Notes under the pieces: generated by a model
What the model saw: only the letters and a program-made list of their open reading frames with translations
The model's database searches: none
Told to the model about the DNA's origin: nothing
Shown here: in pieces, positions 51,394 to 61,911 of the stretch
Position numbering within the stretch: position 1 is the first letter of the stretch
How the letters are laid out: the number at the start of each line of letters is the position of its first letter
Assembly: GCF_007744675.1 (NCBI RefSeq)
Contig: NZ_CP036269.1
Span: 4,877,546-4,941,545, forward strand
Reading direction: 5' to 3'
DNA from: Gimesia alba
GTDB lineage: Bacteria > Planctomycetota > Planctomycetia > Planctomycetales > Planctomycetaceae
DNA: 64,000 bases
Translations under genes and position numbers: made by a program

Positions 51394-54300
51394 TTAATCG
51401 AGTAGTGGATTCTCTCCGTTTACCACTGATGAAAAGAACTCATCTATCTCGGGAAGACGCCGTTGGGAATTATTTAACGCCTCATCCATCAGGCTACTCT
51501 CTTCTTCATGATCATGACCTAGTATGTGGCCTAACTCGTGCATTACTACGGTCAACAAATCCATCCGCCCGAATGCAGCACTACCTTCACCGGCAACCAG
51601 ATTCCCATTAGTATCAAGTGAGAATTCACTATTATCGAAAGGGGTCTCATCAACAAACCAGCCATAACCTGCGGCGTTGATGTCGATGATGACTGTTGCA
51701 CCAGTTGCTCCTCCTAACATGGCGTCAGGCAGATCTGAAAGTACAAAATTGACCGATTGCAGAAGGTCGATTTGAGCTTCGGTCAATCCAGAAGACTCCC
51801 AATAACTCAATGCTGCATGACGCACCGAGTCTAGATCATCCTGCGTAATGCTTAATGCAGTTGAACTACTCTGACCACCTACAGCCACCAGGGGGGCAAG
51901 AGTAACTAATTCAAGCCGCATGGCATCGGCTTCGACGTAACCGTCAGCATCTGCATTCGTCAACGTTACCGTGATGGTCCCGCTCCCGTCTACCACATAA
52001 TAACCCAGATCCTGCCAGTCAAAACCACCATCTGTTACGTCGGCACTTAACGCCGTTGTCTGATCCAGTGGGACTGTATCAGGACCTCCCACGACACCAG
52101 AAACGGTAAACGTACTGTCTGTCGCGCGATAAGCATCTACATACCAGTGACCAGAAATCCGATACGTGCCTGCAACAAGTCCGCTGAAAGCCCAAGCGGC
52201 ATATACGCCCGGATTCGAACCAGAATTCATATACTCGATATCACCACCGTAGAAAGCACTGTCAGTAGCCTGAGTCCAGCCACTTGCACTTTTGGTAAAC
52301 CCAGTATCACCATCATCGATGATTCGTTTGTAATCATCGTTCAAGATCGTGACCACGCCCTGGTCATCTCCCACGACGACTGTCAGACCACTGGCCTGCA
52401 GATTACTCAGATTCACCAGAAACGTTTCATTCGATTCTTCGGTCGAATCATCGCTGATCGTCACAGTGAAGGTCTGCGTTTCATTGGCCGTTGTCCCTGT
52501 GAAATTCAATGTGCCGCTCGTGCTGGTATAATCCGAACCGGCAGTGGCGGTTCCATTCGCTGTCGCATAATCGATCGAATACGCGCCCCCAGCGGCCAGG
52601 CTGGCAGTCACTGTCACTGTGACCGTCCCTGCGCTTTCATTCACACTGATGTCGCTGACCGAGAGGCTGGGAGTATCGTTATCGGTGATCGATACTGTCG
52701 CCTGATCATCAGACAGCGTCACACTGCCGCTCGCTACCAGGTTGCTCAGGTTTACCAGAAACGTCTCTAACGATTCCTGTGTCCCGTCATCCGTGATATT
52801 CACGGTAAAGGTCTGCGTTTCACCGGCCGTTGTTCCTGCGAAATTTAATGTCCCGCTGGTACTGGTATAATCCGAACCCGCAGTGGCGGTTCCATTCGCT
52901 GTCGCGTAGTCCACGGAAAACGCGCCCCCCGCCGGCAGGCTGGAAGTCACCGTGACTGTGACTGTTCCCGCACCTTCATCTACACTCACATCGCTGACCG
53001 AAACGGCGCTGTTCACTCTTTCAATTCGCATGGCGTCCGCAATGACATAACCGTCGGGCATATCATTAGTCATCGTCACGGTGATGGTGCCACTTCCGTC
53101 GACAATGTAATAACCCAGGTCCTGCCAATCGAAGCCGCCGTCTGTCACATCCGCAGACAGATAACGTTGATCGATGGTCTGAGTGTCATCACCGCCCACG
53201 ATTCCCGATACTGTCACACTGGTATTTGTGGCACGGTCAGTCTCGGCATACCACTGCCCCGAGATGCGATAAGTGCCTGCAGGCAGCGCGCTGAACGACC
53301 AGCTGGCCATCACTCCACTATAGGTTCCGGAAGACAGATAATAGGTGTCATCACCGTGATAAATATTTTGAGATAGATAGGTCCAATGGCCGACGCTTTT
53401 CGAGAACCCAGGATCATCGTCGTCAATGATTCGTTTATAATCATCTCCCTGAATTAAAATTCCGTTATTAAAGCTCGTCGAATTAAAATTGGTTGAGCCT
53501 TGTATTGACAGAGTTCCCGTACCATCTTTAACAAGACTACCAGTACTGCTGACTGCAGTCGCACTGCCTCCACTTGCATAAACGACCAGATTACTGGAAC
53601 TAGTACTATCAATTGAGTCCTGAAAATAGACATCTTCTGCACTAATTGTTGTATTTCCGGTCAGTGTCACTGCACCGTTATAAGTCTGGTCTGAAGTCGT
53701 TGTAATGGTCACTGCATCTAACTCGATCAACTCTGCTGTTAAGGTGATCGCTCCAGCAGAAAATGAATTCGAAACAGTCACCTGATCACTGCCGGTATTT
53801 CCTGATACGATTAGCGCACCACCAAAACCCGCGTCGAGACCTGAAATTTCCAAACTATCATTTCCTGTACCCAAGTCGAGATCAAGCGTCCCGGTGGGAT
53901 TCACAAAATGAACTGTCTGGTAGAGAGAAAATTGGAGGGCACTGCTGCCGGAAACAGCCGAATTTGTTAAGAGCCAGGAATCATTGAGAGTGCCTGAGTC
54001 GAAAGATTTGTCTGCAAGTACTGTTTCGTCATAAAGGTTTTCTATTTCTACAAATTCAATGGTTCTCTGAGAAGCACTGTTTGTAAATTCGTACGAAAAG
54101 ATGCCAGAGTCACTGAAGACACCGGTTAAAACGTCTGGACTACCCGATAATCGAAACGTGTCAGCACCTCCACCACCTCGAATTCGGAATGAGGCGTCAA
54201 TGGTTGCATCAATTACGATTTCATCGACACCGATTCCCGCATCAATCAGGATTTCTCCATCAGTGTCTGAGGTCAGATCGATGGTATAAGAAAAAGTAGA

Positions 54301-54726
54301 ACCAATCTGCGTTGTTCTAGCTTCGTCACTGTAAGCTTTGATCGTTACCGTAACGGTATCTGTACCGGTATTTGTCAGCGCGATTTGATCATGAGCCCCA
54401 GTTCCCGTAACGTAGGCCAGATCCGGTATGCCGTTATTACTGTCGTCACGCAGGCCGAGATCGGAATCATTGGCGAGTAATTCATAATTATTGTATTCAG
54501 ATACTGAAGGATTACCATAACGATCCAGATCAAAGCGGGTCACCATAAATGGTTCATCTCGAACAGAGTTTTCAGGGCCCCTGAGAATGACGTCTCCATA
54601 CGCTAATTGTCCGGTCGTATGACGAAGACTATATGTATGAAATGCTTCGTGTGTCGCCGTATAGGCTAATCGTTGCGCAAGGTAAGTATTGAATGAAGAA
54701 GTCCCTGGAGTTCCACTGATATCTCC
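51394..54726 (-). pseudogene. C-terminal part of an IS-disrupted giant matrixin-like protein
   Basis: 1,111 codons, in frame with the fragment at 55665-56396 once the IS element is removed. Near the break is a metzincin-like HEAFHTYSLRH. Beta-rich repeats follow. There are two Calx-beta domains (residues SVSDVSVDEGAGTVTVTV and SVSDISVNESAGTVTVTV starts, each ending ITDND or LNDD). Two golvesin-like domains are also present (starting YKRIIDDDDPGFSKS and YKRIIDDGDTGFTKS). The C-terminus has a matrixin zinc site HELGHILGHDH with SLMDE. Intact it would be about 1,354 residues. The fragment has no signal peptide or obvious start of its own, so the protein is probably not made. Confidence 0.85.
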
Positions 54727-54810
54727 TAGAGGTTGTCTCATAACGTCAAAAAAAGTGAACGGTTTGGCGCGTCTTTTGCATGAAGTGTTCTCCTGAAAGG
54801 AGAATTTCTT

Positions 54811-55655
54811 ATGTATATGACGCTGGTCTGGTGGCCCAAACGAAAACGGGTTTCCACAAAAACAGCGTCCAGGACGGAACGCCCGGTCGTTTTGACCGAT
54901 AAACAATGGTCTTTAGTCGCAAAACTGTTTCCCTGGACTCCCCCTTCCAAAAAGGGAGGACGTCCAAAAGCCCATCCACGAGATTGCCTGGAAGGCATTC
55001 TCTGGATTTTGGTGACAGGAGCACGATGGAAAGATTTACCAAGAGAGTATCCCTCAAAAGCGACGTGCCATCGACGTTTCCAGCAATGGACGATCGAAGG
55101 GCGGCTCTTATCTGCCTGGCAAATCATCTTGGAACGAATGGATGATGCTGGCCAGATTGATTTCTCGGAAACCTTTGCTGATGGCACTTTTGCCTCGGCA
55201 AAAAAAGGGGTAGAAGAGTTGGCCCGACTCGTCGTGGCAAAGGCACAAAGGTCATGATTTTTGTCGATCGTCACGGGACACCTGTGGCGATCGACACAGA
55301 ATCGGCCCGTCGTAGCGAAGTCAAGCTGATCGAACCGCTGCTTGAAAAAATCACATTGCAAAATCGACAACCCGAGCGACTTGTTTATGACAAAGCCGCC
55401 GATTCGGACTCGTTGCGCAAACGGCTGATGGAAAAGAATATCGATCTGATCTGCCCGCATCGAAAATCGAGAGTCAAACCGCCGACGCAAGATGGTCGAA
55501 AGCTTCCACGCTTCAAACGACGTTGGATTGTGGAACGCAGTATTGCCTGGCTCCACAACTATCGTCGCATTGTCACGCGCTGGGAATATCACGATTACCT
55601 CTACGAAAGCTTTGTAATTCTTGGGTGTTTATTTACACTATTAAAAAGGTTTTGA
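54811..55655 (+). CDS. IS5-family DDE transposase, two overlapping frames
   Basis: Frame 1 (54811-55257) and frame 2 (overlapping by ATGA, to 55655) join by a -1 slip to give about 281 residues. Frame 1 holds LTDKQWSLVAKLFPW, ARWKDLPREYPSKATCHRRFQQW and the first catalytic Asp (TFADGTFASAKKG). Frame 2, read through the slip, continues with RGKGTKVMIFVD, the second Asp (LVYDKAADSDSLR) and the Glu (WIVERSIAWLHNYRR). AAAGGAG precedes the ATG. All three catalytic residues are present, so it may still be active. The slip site is annotated separately. Confidence 0.88.
55200..55210 (+). other. transposase -1 frameshift site A7-G4
   Basis: Seven A (55200-55206) followed by GGGG. In frame 1 the reading is GCA AAA AAA GGG; a -1 slip gives AAA AAA AGG GGT and leads to KKRGRRVGPTRRGKGTKVMIFVD in the second frame. 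Such A-run sites are the standard way IS427-group elements make their fusion transposase. Confidence 0.8.
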
Positions 55656-55664
55656 GATGCCCTC

Positions 55665-56396
55665 TAGTATTGTCTCAGCAAATACGTGGGCTGCTTCATC
55701 GTATTGGTTACCCTGATGGTATTCACTTGACGAGATGACACTAAAGTCACTACTCGCTGCGATTCCATACAAACTAAAGATTTCCCCAATCGAGCCACTT
55801 GCTCCACTTCCATAAGCGGGGGCTAATAGGTCTGTCACAAAAACATAAGCATCAAATTTGCCATCCGTAGCGGGATCATTATCGCTTAAGTAATCTCGAA
55901 CATCATCGAAGTCATTTGCAGAAGCAATCTCTACATCAATATCGAATGGTTCGAGAACGCGTTCAATCAGAGGAACAACCGCATTGGCTAACGCAGTCAA
56001 ATCTGATGAATTGACAACACTGTTTCCATCATAGTCATAATTCAATGATTTGAGTGTTAAAGTATCTGAGGTACCAAGTGTAGTCGAATTATATGTGAAT
56101 CCATTAAAATTAGGCCCCGTCCCCTGGTAATAGGAGCCATCGAAATAACCACCTCCATCAATTGTTGCATAGTCATAGACTGTTGTATTGAGTTCCCCAC
56201 TCGTAAAACCCGCACCAAAATCGAGGAACAAGGTACTTGTCAGCATCTGCCGAACTTCGAGTTGTTCGATAGTTGAAAAAGAACTTTGTTGAACGGCCTG
56301 CCAGCGTTTTGTAGTAGATCGTCGGTAACGTGAGTGACTGCAGATACGAGGTTGAATACGCGATACAAGTGTGTTTAGCCAATTAGTAATGAGCAC
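55665..56396 (-). pseudogene. N-terminal part of the IS-disrupted giant protein
   Basis: The first 244 codons of the disrupted gene; the remaining frame runs about 7 residues into the IS (ending EGISKPF). The N-terminus has the planctomycete extracellular signature LEVRQMLTS, then beta-rich segments, an EF-hand-like YDYDGNSVVNSSDLTAL and a start of a catalytic-type region (FDIDVEIASANDFDDVRDYL). The zinc site lies just past the junction, in the other fragment. The short product would lack the active site. Start ATG 56396. Confidence 0.85.
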
Positions 56397-57797
56397 AATC
56401 TTACTCCTTTGTCATGTGATACTGGAAAGGTGTCTCTCGCATGTTCGCTAAAAAGCGTTACATTAAAATAGATAATATACACATTATCTTATGATACATA
56501 AAAAACCTATAACCACTCGTTTAAATGTAAATATGTACCTAATGCAGAGAGGAGAGTATTCTGTATAGACACGAAATTCAATTTCAAAGCGCCGTAATAA
56601 ATGCAAACTTCACAATATATACTGAAGAGTCCTGAACTTACGACAACATACCAATTAAAGAAAAAATAGATAAACCGGCACAGGATTATTGGGAGGAGAA
56701 ATCCAACAGGAGGTGTTTGCTAAGAATGGCCAGTCACTTTCGTTCTTTTCGTGGTAACAATAAATCAGCTTCGTATTGCATCACTTGAATGCGAAAAATG
56801 GTCCCTCGAAAGGAGTGACCCCGGACCGAAACTCGTAAGGCCGGGCAGCACACAGGCCCCCCCCTACATTTCTGGCTCCTGCCTTTTTGCTCCCCTGCTC
56901 TGGCTTCACCTGATTGATTTTCATCTGTGGTGCGTGGGGAGATATCGGGTAGGATCTGGTTTTGTTTCCCGTTCGAAAACGGCGGCCTGGTAGTGTTTCT
57001 TAATTCGAATGCGTCTTTGCAAATGAGAGAAACCGGGGCTAACGCCCTTCGGCTAATAGGGAACACCGGTGGGTAAGTTACCGAAAACAAAAACAGCCGC
57101 ACGGTCTTAGCCGCGGTTAATACCGATCTGGGTACGGTGGCGGTCCTGGGAATCACACTCAAAGTGTTTAAGTAAATATTACCTGGCGCTGTGCCGCTTA
57201 TTCATTACGGGATTCTATTGAAAAAGGTAAGGGGAAATCACAGGTATGTTTTGTCTGTATGTTTTGAATTTTAACTTGTGTTGTTTTGATACTCGCTATC
57301 TTCGTTCGTGTCGTGAAGGTGTCAACGGGGGATTGTTTTTTTTGTTCTACAAATCGCTTATGAAAGACCTCTCATGTTCTGTGATCACCAGAAACGATCC
57401 TATAAACGCACTGCGATGTCGTGTGATGCGAGGTGCTGATTCGGAACCATTGAGTGAGACGTGGAAAAAATCATGCTCAAACGAGGGACTTTTATGGGGA
57501 GCGGATTCACAGGGGCGCCTGTTTCCAGTGCATAAACCGGTTTTGCTCGCGCGCCCGACGTTATCTCCGCATTCTCGTGAACGCCGTGTTACTGTCCAGA
57601 TCGAATTTTTCAGTCAATATTCCGTAAAGGAGCACGAATATCAACCTGTTTCGTCGATTACATACGCGTAGAAAGTCTGTGAAATTCTGGCAAATTCGTC
57701 ACCAGCGAATCCGAGAGTGGGGATGTTCAGCCACGTCGGTTTGGTATAGAATAAGAGTCAGCGTTTCTATTTTTTGTTTTCACGATGGTGACTGACT
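56397..57797. other. 1.4-kb gap with a dispersed repeat and no supported gene
   Basis: AT-rich first half (56400-56740), then a TTTCGTTCTTTTCGTGG fragment near 56738 of the CACGAAA family, and copy 2 of the GTAGYGTTTCTTAATTCGAA repeat at 56990-57125. ORFs here, such as 57246-57671 (plus) and 56734-57162 (minus), lack domain similarity, ribosome sites and codon bias I would trust, so I did not call them. This is the largest non-coding stretch of the window. Confidence 0.55.
56990..57125. repeat. dispersed intergenic repeat, copy 2
   Basis: Same blocks as at 40953-41060: GTAGTGTTTCTTAATTCGAA, AACCGGGGCTAACGCCC and TTCGGCTAATAGGG, then a block of about 40 bases absent from copy 1 and CACGGTCTTAGCCGCGG. 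The insert makes copy 2 longer. No coding content. Confidence 0.65.
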
Positions 57798-58298
57798 GTG
57801 CTGTTACGCCTGTTTCTTTTATTCACGATCATTCCGCTCGCCGAACTGTGGCTACTGCTCTGGTTCAGTTCGCTGACCAGCCCGACTGTGACCTTTGGTC
57901 TGGTGGTGGTGACGGGGATTCTGGGCGCCTGGCTGGCACGGAAACAGGGGTCGCAGGCCTGGCGAAAAATTCAACAGCATATGGTGCAGGGACAGCCTCC
58001 CACCGGCGTGCTTCTGGACGGCTTGATGATTCTCATCGCCGGGGCCTTTCTGATTACCCCTGGAATTATGACCGACATGGTCGGCTTTGCCTTACTGATT
58101 CCTGTGGTACGCGAGATCCTGAAGGCCCGCGTGGGAGAATGGCTGAAACAGCGGGCGATGATGCAATTTCAATCCCGGACCAGTTTTCATACTAGCGAGG
58201 GAACCTATCAAGAATATCAGCAGACGACTACATCCACGCCCGAAGAGGATATTATTGATGTGGAGTTTGTTCGTAAAGAATCTTCAGAATCAGAATGA
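57798..58298 (+). CDS. fxsA: FxsA-family membrane protein
   Basis: 166 residues. Four-helix membrane part typical of FxsA: LLRLFLLFTIIPLAELWLLLW, SPTVTFGLVVVTGILGAWLARKQG, then GVLLDGLMILIAGAFLITPGIMTDMVGFALLIP with the conserved P-G-x-x-T-D-x-x-G. A charged, Ser/Thr-rich C-terminal tail follows. FxsA affects phage exclusion in E. coli when overproduced; its normal role is unknown. The start is GTG 57798. Confidence 0.85.
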   Translation: MLLRLFLLFTIIPLAELWLLLWFSSLTSPTVTFGLVVVTGILGAWLARKQGSQAWRKIQQHMVQGQPPTGVLLDGLMILIAGAFLITPGIMTDMVGFALLIPVVREILKARVGEWLKQRAMMQFQSRTSFHTSEGTYQEYQQTTTSTPEEDIIDVEFVRKESSESE

Positions 58299-58473
58299 AG
58301 CGGCTTTACAATTGCATCAGGTGTGACGGCTCTTATAATCAGAATAGCGGCGAAAACGTGCGTCGCTAATTAACTTCCTTTAGTTATTACCCTCTGATTC
58401 TGCGGCGCATGGTGCCGCCAGATCAATTCCCGATAGCCTTCCCGCTTGTTTTTATTCAACTCAGGAATCCGTC

Positions 58474-59760
58474 ATGGCTGCGATCAAAATCCGAAGTCTG
58501 TTCTCCGCGCTCTGCTTGTGTGCTGCGATGATCTTTACGGCGTCCTTCGCGACAGCGGAAGAACCCTATTGGAATCAATTCCGCGGGCCACACGCCGATG
58601 GGACTTCGAAAGTGACCGGACTTCCGGTGAAGTGGAGCGAAAAAGAAAACATCGTCTGGAAAACCCCCGTTCATGGTCGGGCCTGGTCATCACCGGTCGT
58701 CTGGAAAGATCAGGTCTGGGTGACCACATCGACGAAAGACGGCAAAGAGCTGGGTGTGGTCTGTGTGGATTTCAACACCGGCAAGATTCTGATCGACAAG
58801 AAAATCTTTGACGTCGAGAAACCACAGTATATTGATCCGAGTAACTCACACGCCTCCAGCACGCCGATCATTGAAGAGGGTCGGATCTATGTACATTACG
58901 GTGCTTATGGAACCGCGTGTCTGGATACGAAAACGGGGAAAGTCCTCTGGAGTCGCCGCGATTATCCGTGCAATCACTGGCGGGGCGCGGGTTCGTCACC
59001 CATCATTTATCAGAATCTGTTGATCCTGCAGTTTGATGGCTACGACTATCAATACGTCGTCGCATTAGATAAGGAAACGGGGAAGGAAGTCTGGAAGAAA
59101 GATCGTGACATCGATTACGGCACCAAGAACGGCGATTTCAAAAAAGCATTCGCAACGCCGCGGATCATTAAACATGACGGACGCGTGCAGTTGATCAGCC
59201 CGGCGGCAAAAGCCACCGTTTCTTATAATCCGCTGACGGGGGATGAGTACTGGAAGTTTTATTACCCACAACATTCGGCCGCGAATCGCCCCTTGTATGA
59301 TGGAGAAAAGATCTACGTCGGCACCGGATTTGGAAAAGCACACCTGTATGCGGTGACACCAGACGGAAAAGGGGATGTTACCAAAACACATGTGAAATGG
59401 ATTGAGCAGAAGGGTATTCCTTCGAAGCCATCACAATTGCTGATCGACGGACTGCTGTTTCTGGTGGACGATAAAGGCATCGCCTCCTGTCTGGATTCAA
59501 AGACTGGGAAGCTGATTTGGAAAGAACGGATGGAACGCAGCTCATTTTCCGCTTCTCCCATTTATGCTGATGGCAAGATTTACGCCCCCGATCGCGAAGG
59601 TGTGACGCGGGTGTTTGTTCCCGGAAAAGAATACAAGGAACTGGCCGCTAACAAGTTGGAAGAAGGCTGCGTCGCGTCGCTGGCGATCGCAGGGAAATCG
59701 ATCATTCTGCGAACCGAGCATTTCCTGTATCGGATCGAAGATCAGTCACAGCAGAAGTAA
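58474..59760 (+). CDS. secreted PQQ-like (BamB-type) beta-propeller protein
   Basis: 428 residues, signal peptide MAAIKIRSLFSALCLCAAMIF, then the planctomycetal PQQ opening WNQFRGPHADGTS and regular blades (TGKVLWSRRDYPC, TGKEVWKKDRDID, TGKLIWKERMER). It resembles BamB-type and PQQ-binding-like proteins widely copied in planctomycetes. No catalytic residues of quinoprotein dehydrogenases are seen, so it is probably a scaffold or binder. It converges with the FabZ-like gene 11 bases away. Confidence 0.8.
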   Translation: MAAIKIRSLFSALCLCAAMIFTASFATAEEPYWNQFRGPHADGTSKVTGLPVKWSEKENIVWKTPVHGRAWSSPVVWKDQVWVTTSTKDGKELGVVCVDFNTGKILIDKKIFDVEKPQYIDPSNSHASSTPIIEEGRIYVHYGAYGTACLDTKTGKVLWSRRDYPCNHWRGAGSSPIIYQNLLILQFDGYDYQYVVALDKETGKEVWKKDRDIDYGTKNGDFKKAFATPRIIKHDGRVQLISPAAKATVSYNPLTGDEYWKFYYPQHSAANRPLYDGEKIYVGTGFGKAHLYAVTPDGKGDVTKTHVKWIEQKGIPSKPSQLLIDGLLFLVDDKGIASCLDSKTGKLIWKERMERSSFSASPIYADGKIYAPDREGVTRVFVPGKEYKELAANKLEEGCVASLAIAGKSIILRTEHFLYRIEDQSQQK

Positions 59761-59771
59761 GCTTAGTCTGA

Positions 59772-60197
59772 TTAACCGTCGGCGGCGGTAACCGCGAATT
59801 CCAGTCGCACGGCGGTTTCTTTACCAACAGTGATCTTGCCGGTAAAGAAGTAAGCGCCGCCCAGTTTTTCGGTAAGCGTGACATGAATGTCGAGTGTTTC
59901 TCCCGGCTTCACCATACGACGGAACTTGGTGTTGTTCAGACGAGTGGCAACGGGAACTTTGCCTGCATCGGGGGTATCCGTTTTGGCGATGAAGACGGCG
60001 GCGGCCTGCATGGCAGCTTCACACAGAATCACGCCGGGTAATACCGGATGATCGGGATAATGTCCCTGAAACAGGTCCAGATCGGGTGAGACCAGTTTGC
60101 GGGCATGGATGCTGTTTTCTTCCAGCGCAATGATTTCATCGAGCCACAAAAAAGGTTCTCGGTGCGGAATACAAGCTTTGATCTCATCCAGATTCAC
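59772..60197 (-). CDS. FabZ-like (3R)-hydroxyacyl-ACP dehydratase
   Basis: 141 residues with a hot-dog fold: N-terminal ACIPHREPFLWLDEI, then the catalytic segment FQGHYPDHPVLPGVILCEAAMQ, with the His and Glu used by FabZ, and a final strand TGKITVGKETAVRLEF. FabZ removes water from 3-hydroxyacyl-ACP. The start is GTG 60197. It ends the minus-strand acyl cluster, 38 bases downstream of the first flavoprotein gene. Whether this is the cell's housekeeping FabZ or a dedicated enzyme cannot be told from sequence alone. Confidence 0.82.
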   Translation of the reverse strand: MNLDEIKACIPHREPFLWLDEIIALEENSIHARKLVSPDLDLFQGHYPDHPVLPGVILCEAAMQAAAVFIAKTDTPDAGKVPVATRLNNTKFRRMVKPGETLDIHVTLTEKLGGAYFFTGKITVGKETAVRLEFAVTAADG

Positions 60198-60235
60198 GAG
60201 GTTGATCCGTTTCTTTTATCGTTTGAGATTGGAAA

Positions 60236-61663
60236 TCAGATGCGGGCGGCGGCGGGAGTCAGATATTTATCGACATCATTGCTGACAATTACGCCGTAAT
60301 TGACGGCACCGAGCCAGCCGGACATGATGATTCCCACCGAACCGGCATGATACAACCCCTGAATCTGCTCGGGCAGTTCCTTGCTGACTTTGAGACCTTC
60401 AAACTTGGTACCAAACGAAGCACCTTGCAGATGCTGCGTGTAGCGCTGGAAGGTGCGCGGCGTCGAAGCTTCGAGATGATCCACACGATCCCGAATGTTA
60501 GGCACGTATTGTTCCAGACAATCGAGGGTCGTTTCGATCAGATGATTTTTGTCGGCTTCATACTGTTCTTCAGGGAGATCGGCCCAGTCGCGGAAGTTGG
60601 CGTTAGTCGACGAGACGATCAGAGAACGATTACTGCCGGGCCGCGTTTCAGGATAGTAGAACGAGAAAGTACGGCTGCTGACATTTTTACTGAGCATGGC
60701 TTCGATATCAAAACCATTGTGCTCGGAGTGAAACAGCAGATCGCCACAGAAGTCGAGTTCGTCGCCGGGCTTCAAAGCGATGTAAACCTGGGTGCTGCTG
60801 TTGTTGAGCCGTACGGCTTTGGTTTCTTCGACGAATTCCGGATCGAAGTGCTCTTCGCCGACGAGATTCAGAATCGTGCCTTTAATGTTGGAATTCGACA
60901 TGATGGCTTTACAGCCGATGCGTCTGCCGTTCACGACCACACCTGTTACACGGCGATCGGGAGTGACTTCGATTTTCTCGACTTGAGTTCGAATGCGGAC
61001 ATCAACGCCGTTATGTTCCAACTCGGCTTTGATGAGTTTGACCAGCCGATCGGTGCCGCCACGAAATGTGTAGACGCCTTTCTGCATGAAATTAGAGAAG
61101 ACGATGCCGTAGGTAATCGCGGGGTCTTCCAGCGTCGAACCGTTGGCGTAGGAAATGGGTTCCATTAACAGACGCACGACATCGTCGCGACCGGGAAAGA
61201 ATTCTTCGAACAGTTCGCGGGTGGTTTTTCCTTGATCGTCGAAGAAGTTCATTTTACGGGCGGTGTCAAAGAAATTTTTGACCGTCTCCGGTTCAATGTT
61301 GAACTTCTCGATCAACAGCCGCGTGAAGTCTTCGCGAGTGAATGTGGTTTCGAGCGAGAACTGCGGATTTTCGAACCGGACGCCGCGCAGGGGAACGATG
61401 GAATCAGCGATTTCCTGCGTCCAGTATTTACGACAGCTCTTAAGCATTCCATAGGGGAAGCCGTGCAGCGAGATATCGAAGATGTGACCGTTCTGGCGTT
61501 TGAACCAGGTGGCCATCCCGCCGAGTTGGTAATGATGTTCGAGGAGCAGTACGGAATATCCTTGACGGGCCAGAATGTTGGCAGAGGTCATTCCGGCTAA
61601 ACCACTGCCGATGACAATGACATCATATTCGTCTTTTGCGTCTTTCAGAAAATCTTTGGCCAT
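60236..61663 (-). CDS. phytoene-desaturase-like FAD oxidoreductase
   Basis: 475 residues. N-terminal FAD site [30 protein letters not shown], then GGMATWF and the CrtI/CrtISO-family C-terminal end ([22 protein letters not shown]). This family covers phytoene desaturase, carotenoid isomerase and retinol saturase. Its position next to FabZ, an ACP and a ketosynthase suggests it acts on an ACP-bound acyl or polyene chain rather than on a carotenoid. It is separated from its paralog by about 250 bases. Confidence 0.82.
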   Translation of the reverse strand: MAKDFLKDAKDEYDVIVIGSGLAGMTSANILARQGYSVLLLEHHYQLGGMATWFKRQNGHIFDISLHGFPYGMLKSCRKYWTQEIADSIVPLRGVRFENPQFSLETTFTREDFTRLLIEKFNIEPETVKNFFDTARKMNFFDDQGKTTRELFEEFFPGRDDVVRLLMEPISYANGSTLEDPAITYGIVFSNFMQKGVYTFRGGTDRLVKLIKAELEHNGVDVRIRTQVEKIEVTPDRRVTGVVVNGRRIGCKAIMSNSNIKGTILNLVGEEHFDPEFVEETKAVRLNNSSTQVYIALKPGDELDFCGDLLFHSEHNGFDIEAMLSKNVSSRTFSFYYPETRPGSNRSLIVSSTNANFRDWADLPEEQYEADKNHLIETTLDCLEQYVPNIRDRVDHLEASTPRTFQRYTQHLQGASFGTKFEGLKVSKELPEQIQGLYHAGSVGIIMSGWLGAVNYGVIVSNDVDKYLTPAAARI

Positions 61664-61911
61664 GATAATTCAGCGTCGTATACAGTCCAGCAGAGTAGAA
61701 AAAGGGACAGTGAGAATTCACAAATCCTGTATTAATGACATTAGATTGCTTCTCCTGTTTATCGAAATTGCGGGGCTTTGTCTACTAAACCAGAGCAATT
61801 CAGGTTTCTGTGACAAAAGTGTGACAATTCAACACGCAGCAATGGAATAAAATGAATGTTTTCCCAGACGATGATGCAAGAGTACAGCATCTCACCAGCC
61901 AATGAGAGCGG

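Larger units (their letters stand above)
54729..55664 (+). mobile_element. IS5-family (IS427-group) insertion sequence
   Basis: A 936-base element with imperfect inverted ends, GAGGTTGTCTCATAAC and GAGGGCATCTCAAAAC (12 of 16 identical), flanked by a 2-base TA duplication (54727-54728 and 55665-55666). This is the target-site pattern of the IS427 group. It carries one frameshifted transposase gene. It interrupts a large gene on the opposite strand; removing it plus one TA restores a continuous frame through the ETILGDISGTPG junction, which shows the insertion is recent and otherwise clean. Confidence 0.92.

Noticed and set aside
52500-53000. Possible CRISPR or tandem DNA repeat
   Set aside because: The repeated DNA is explained by the two Calx-beta domains of the coding gene.
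53167-53376. Plus-strand ORFs opposite the repeat-rich giant gene
   Set aside because: They mirror the repetitive codons of the Calx-beta and golvesin-like domains and are shadows.
56734-57162. 142-codon minus-strand ORF
   Set aside because: It runs through the dispersed repeat copy 2, has no domain and no ribosome site.
57246-57671. 141-codon plus-strand ORF upstream of FxsA
   Set aside because: Composition is unlike the neighbours, no domain or signal peptide, no good start site. Possibly a leader but unsupported.
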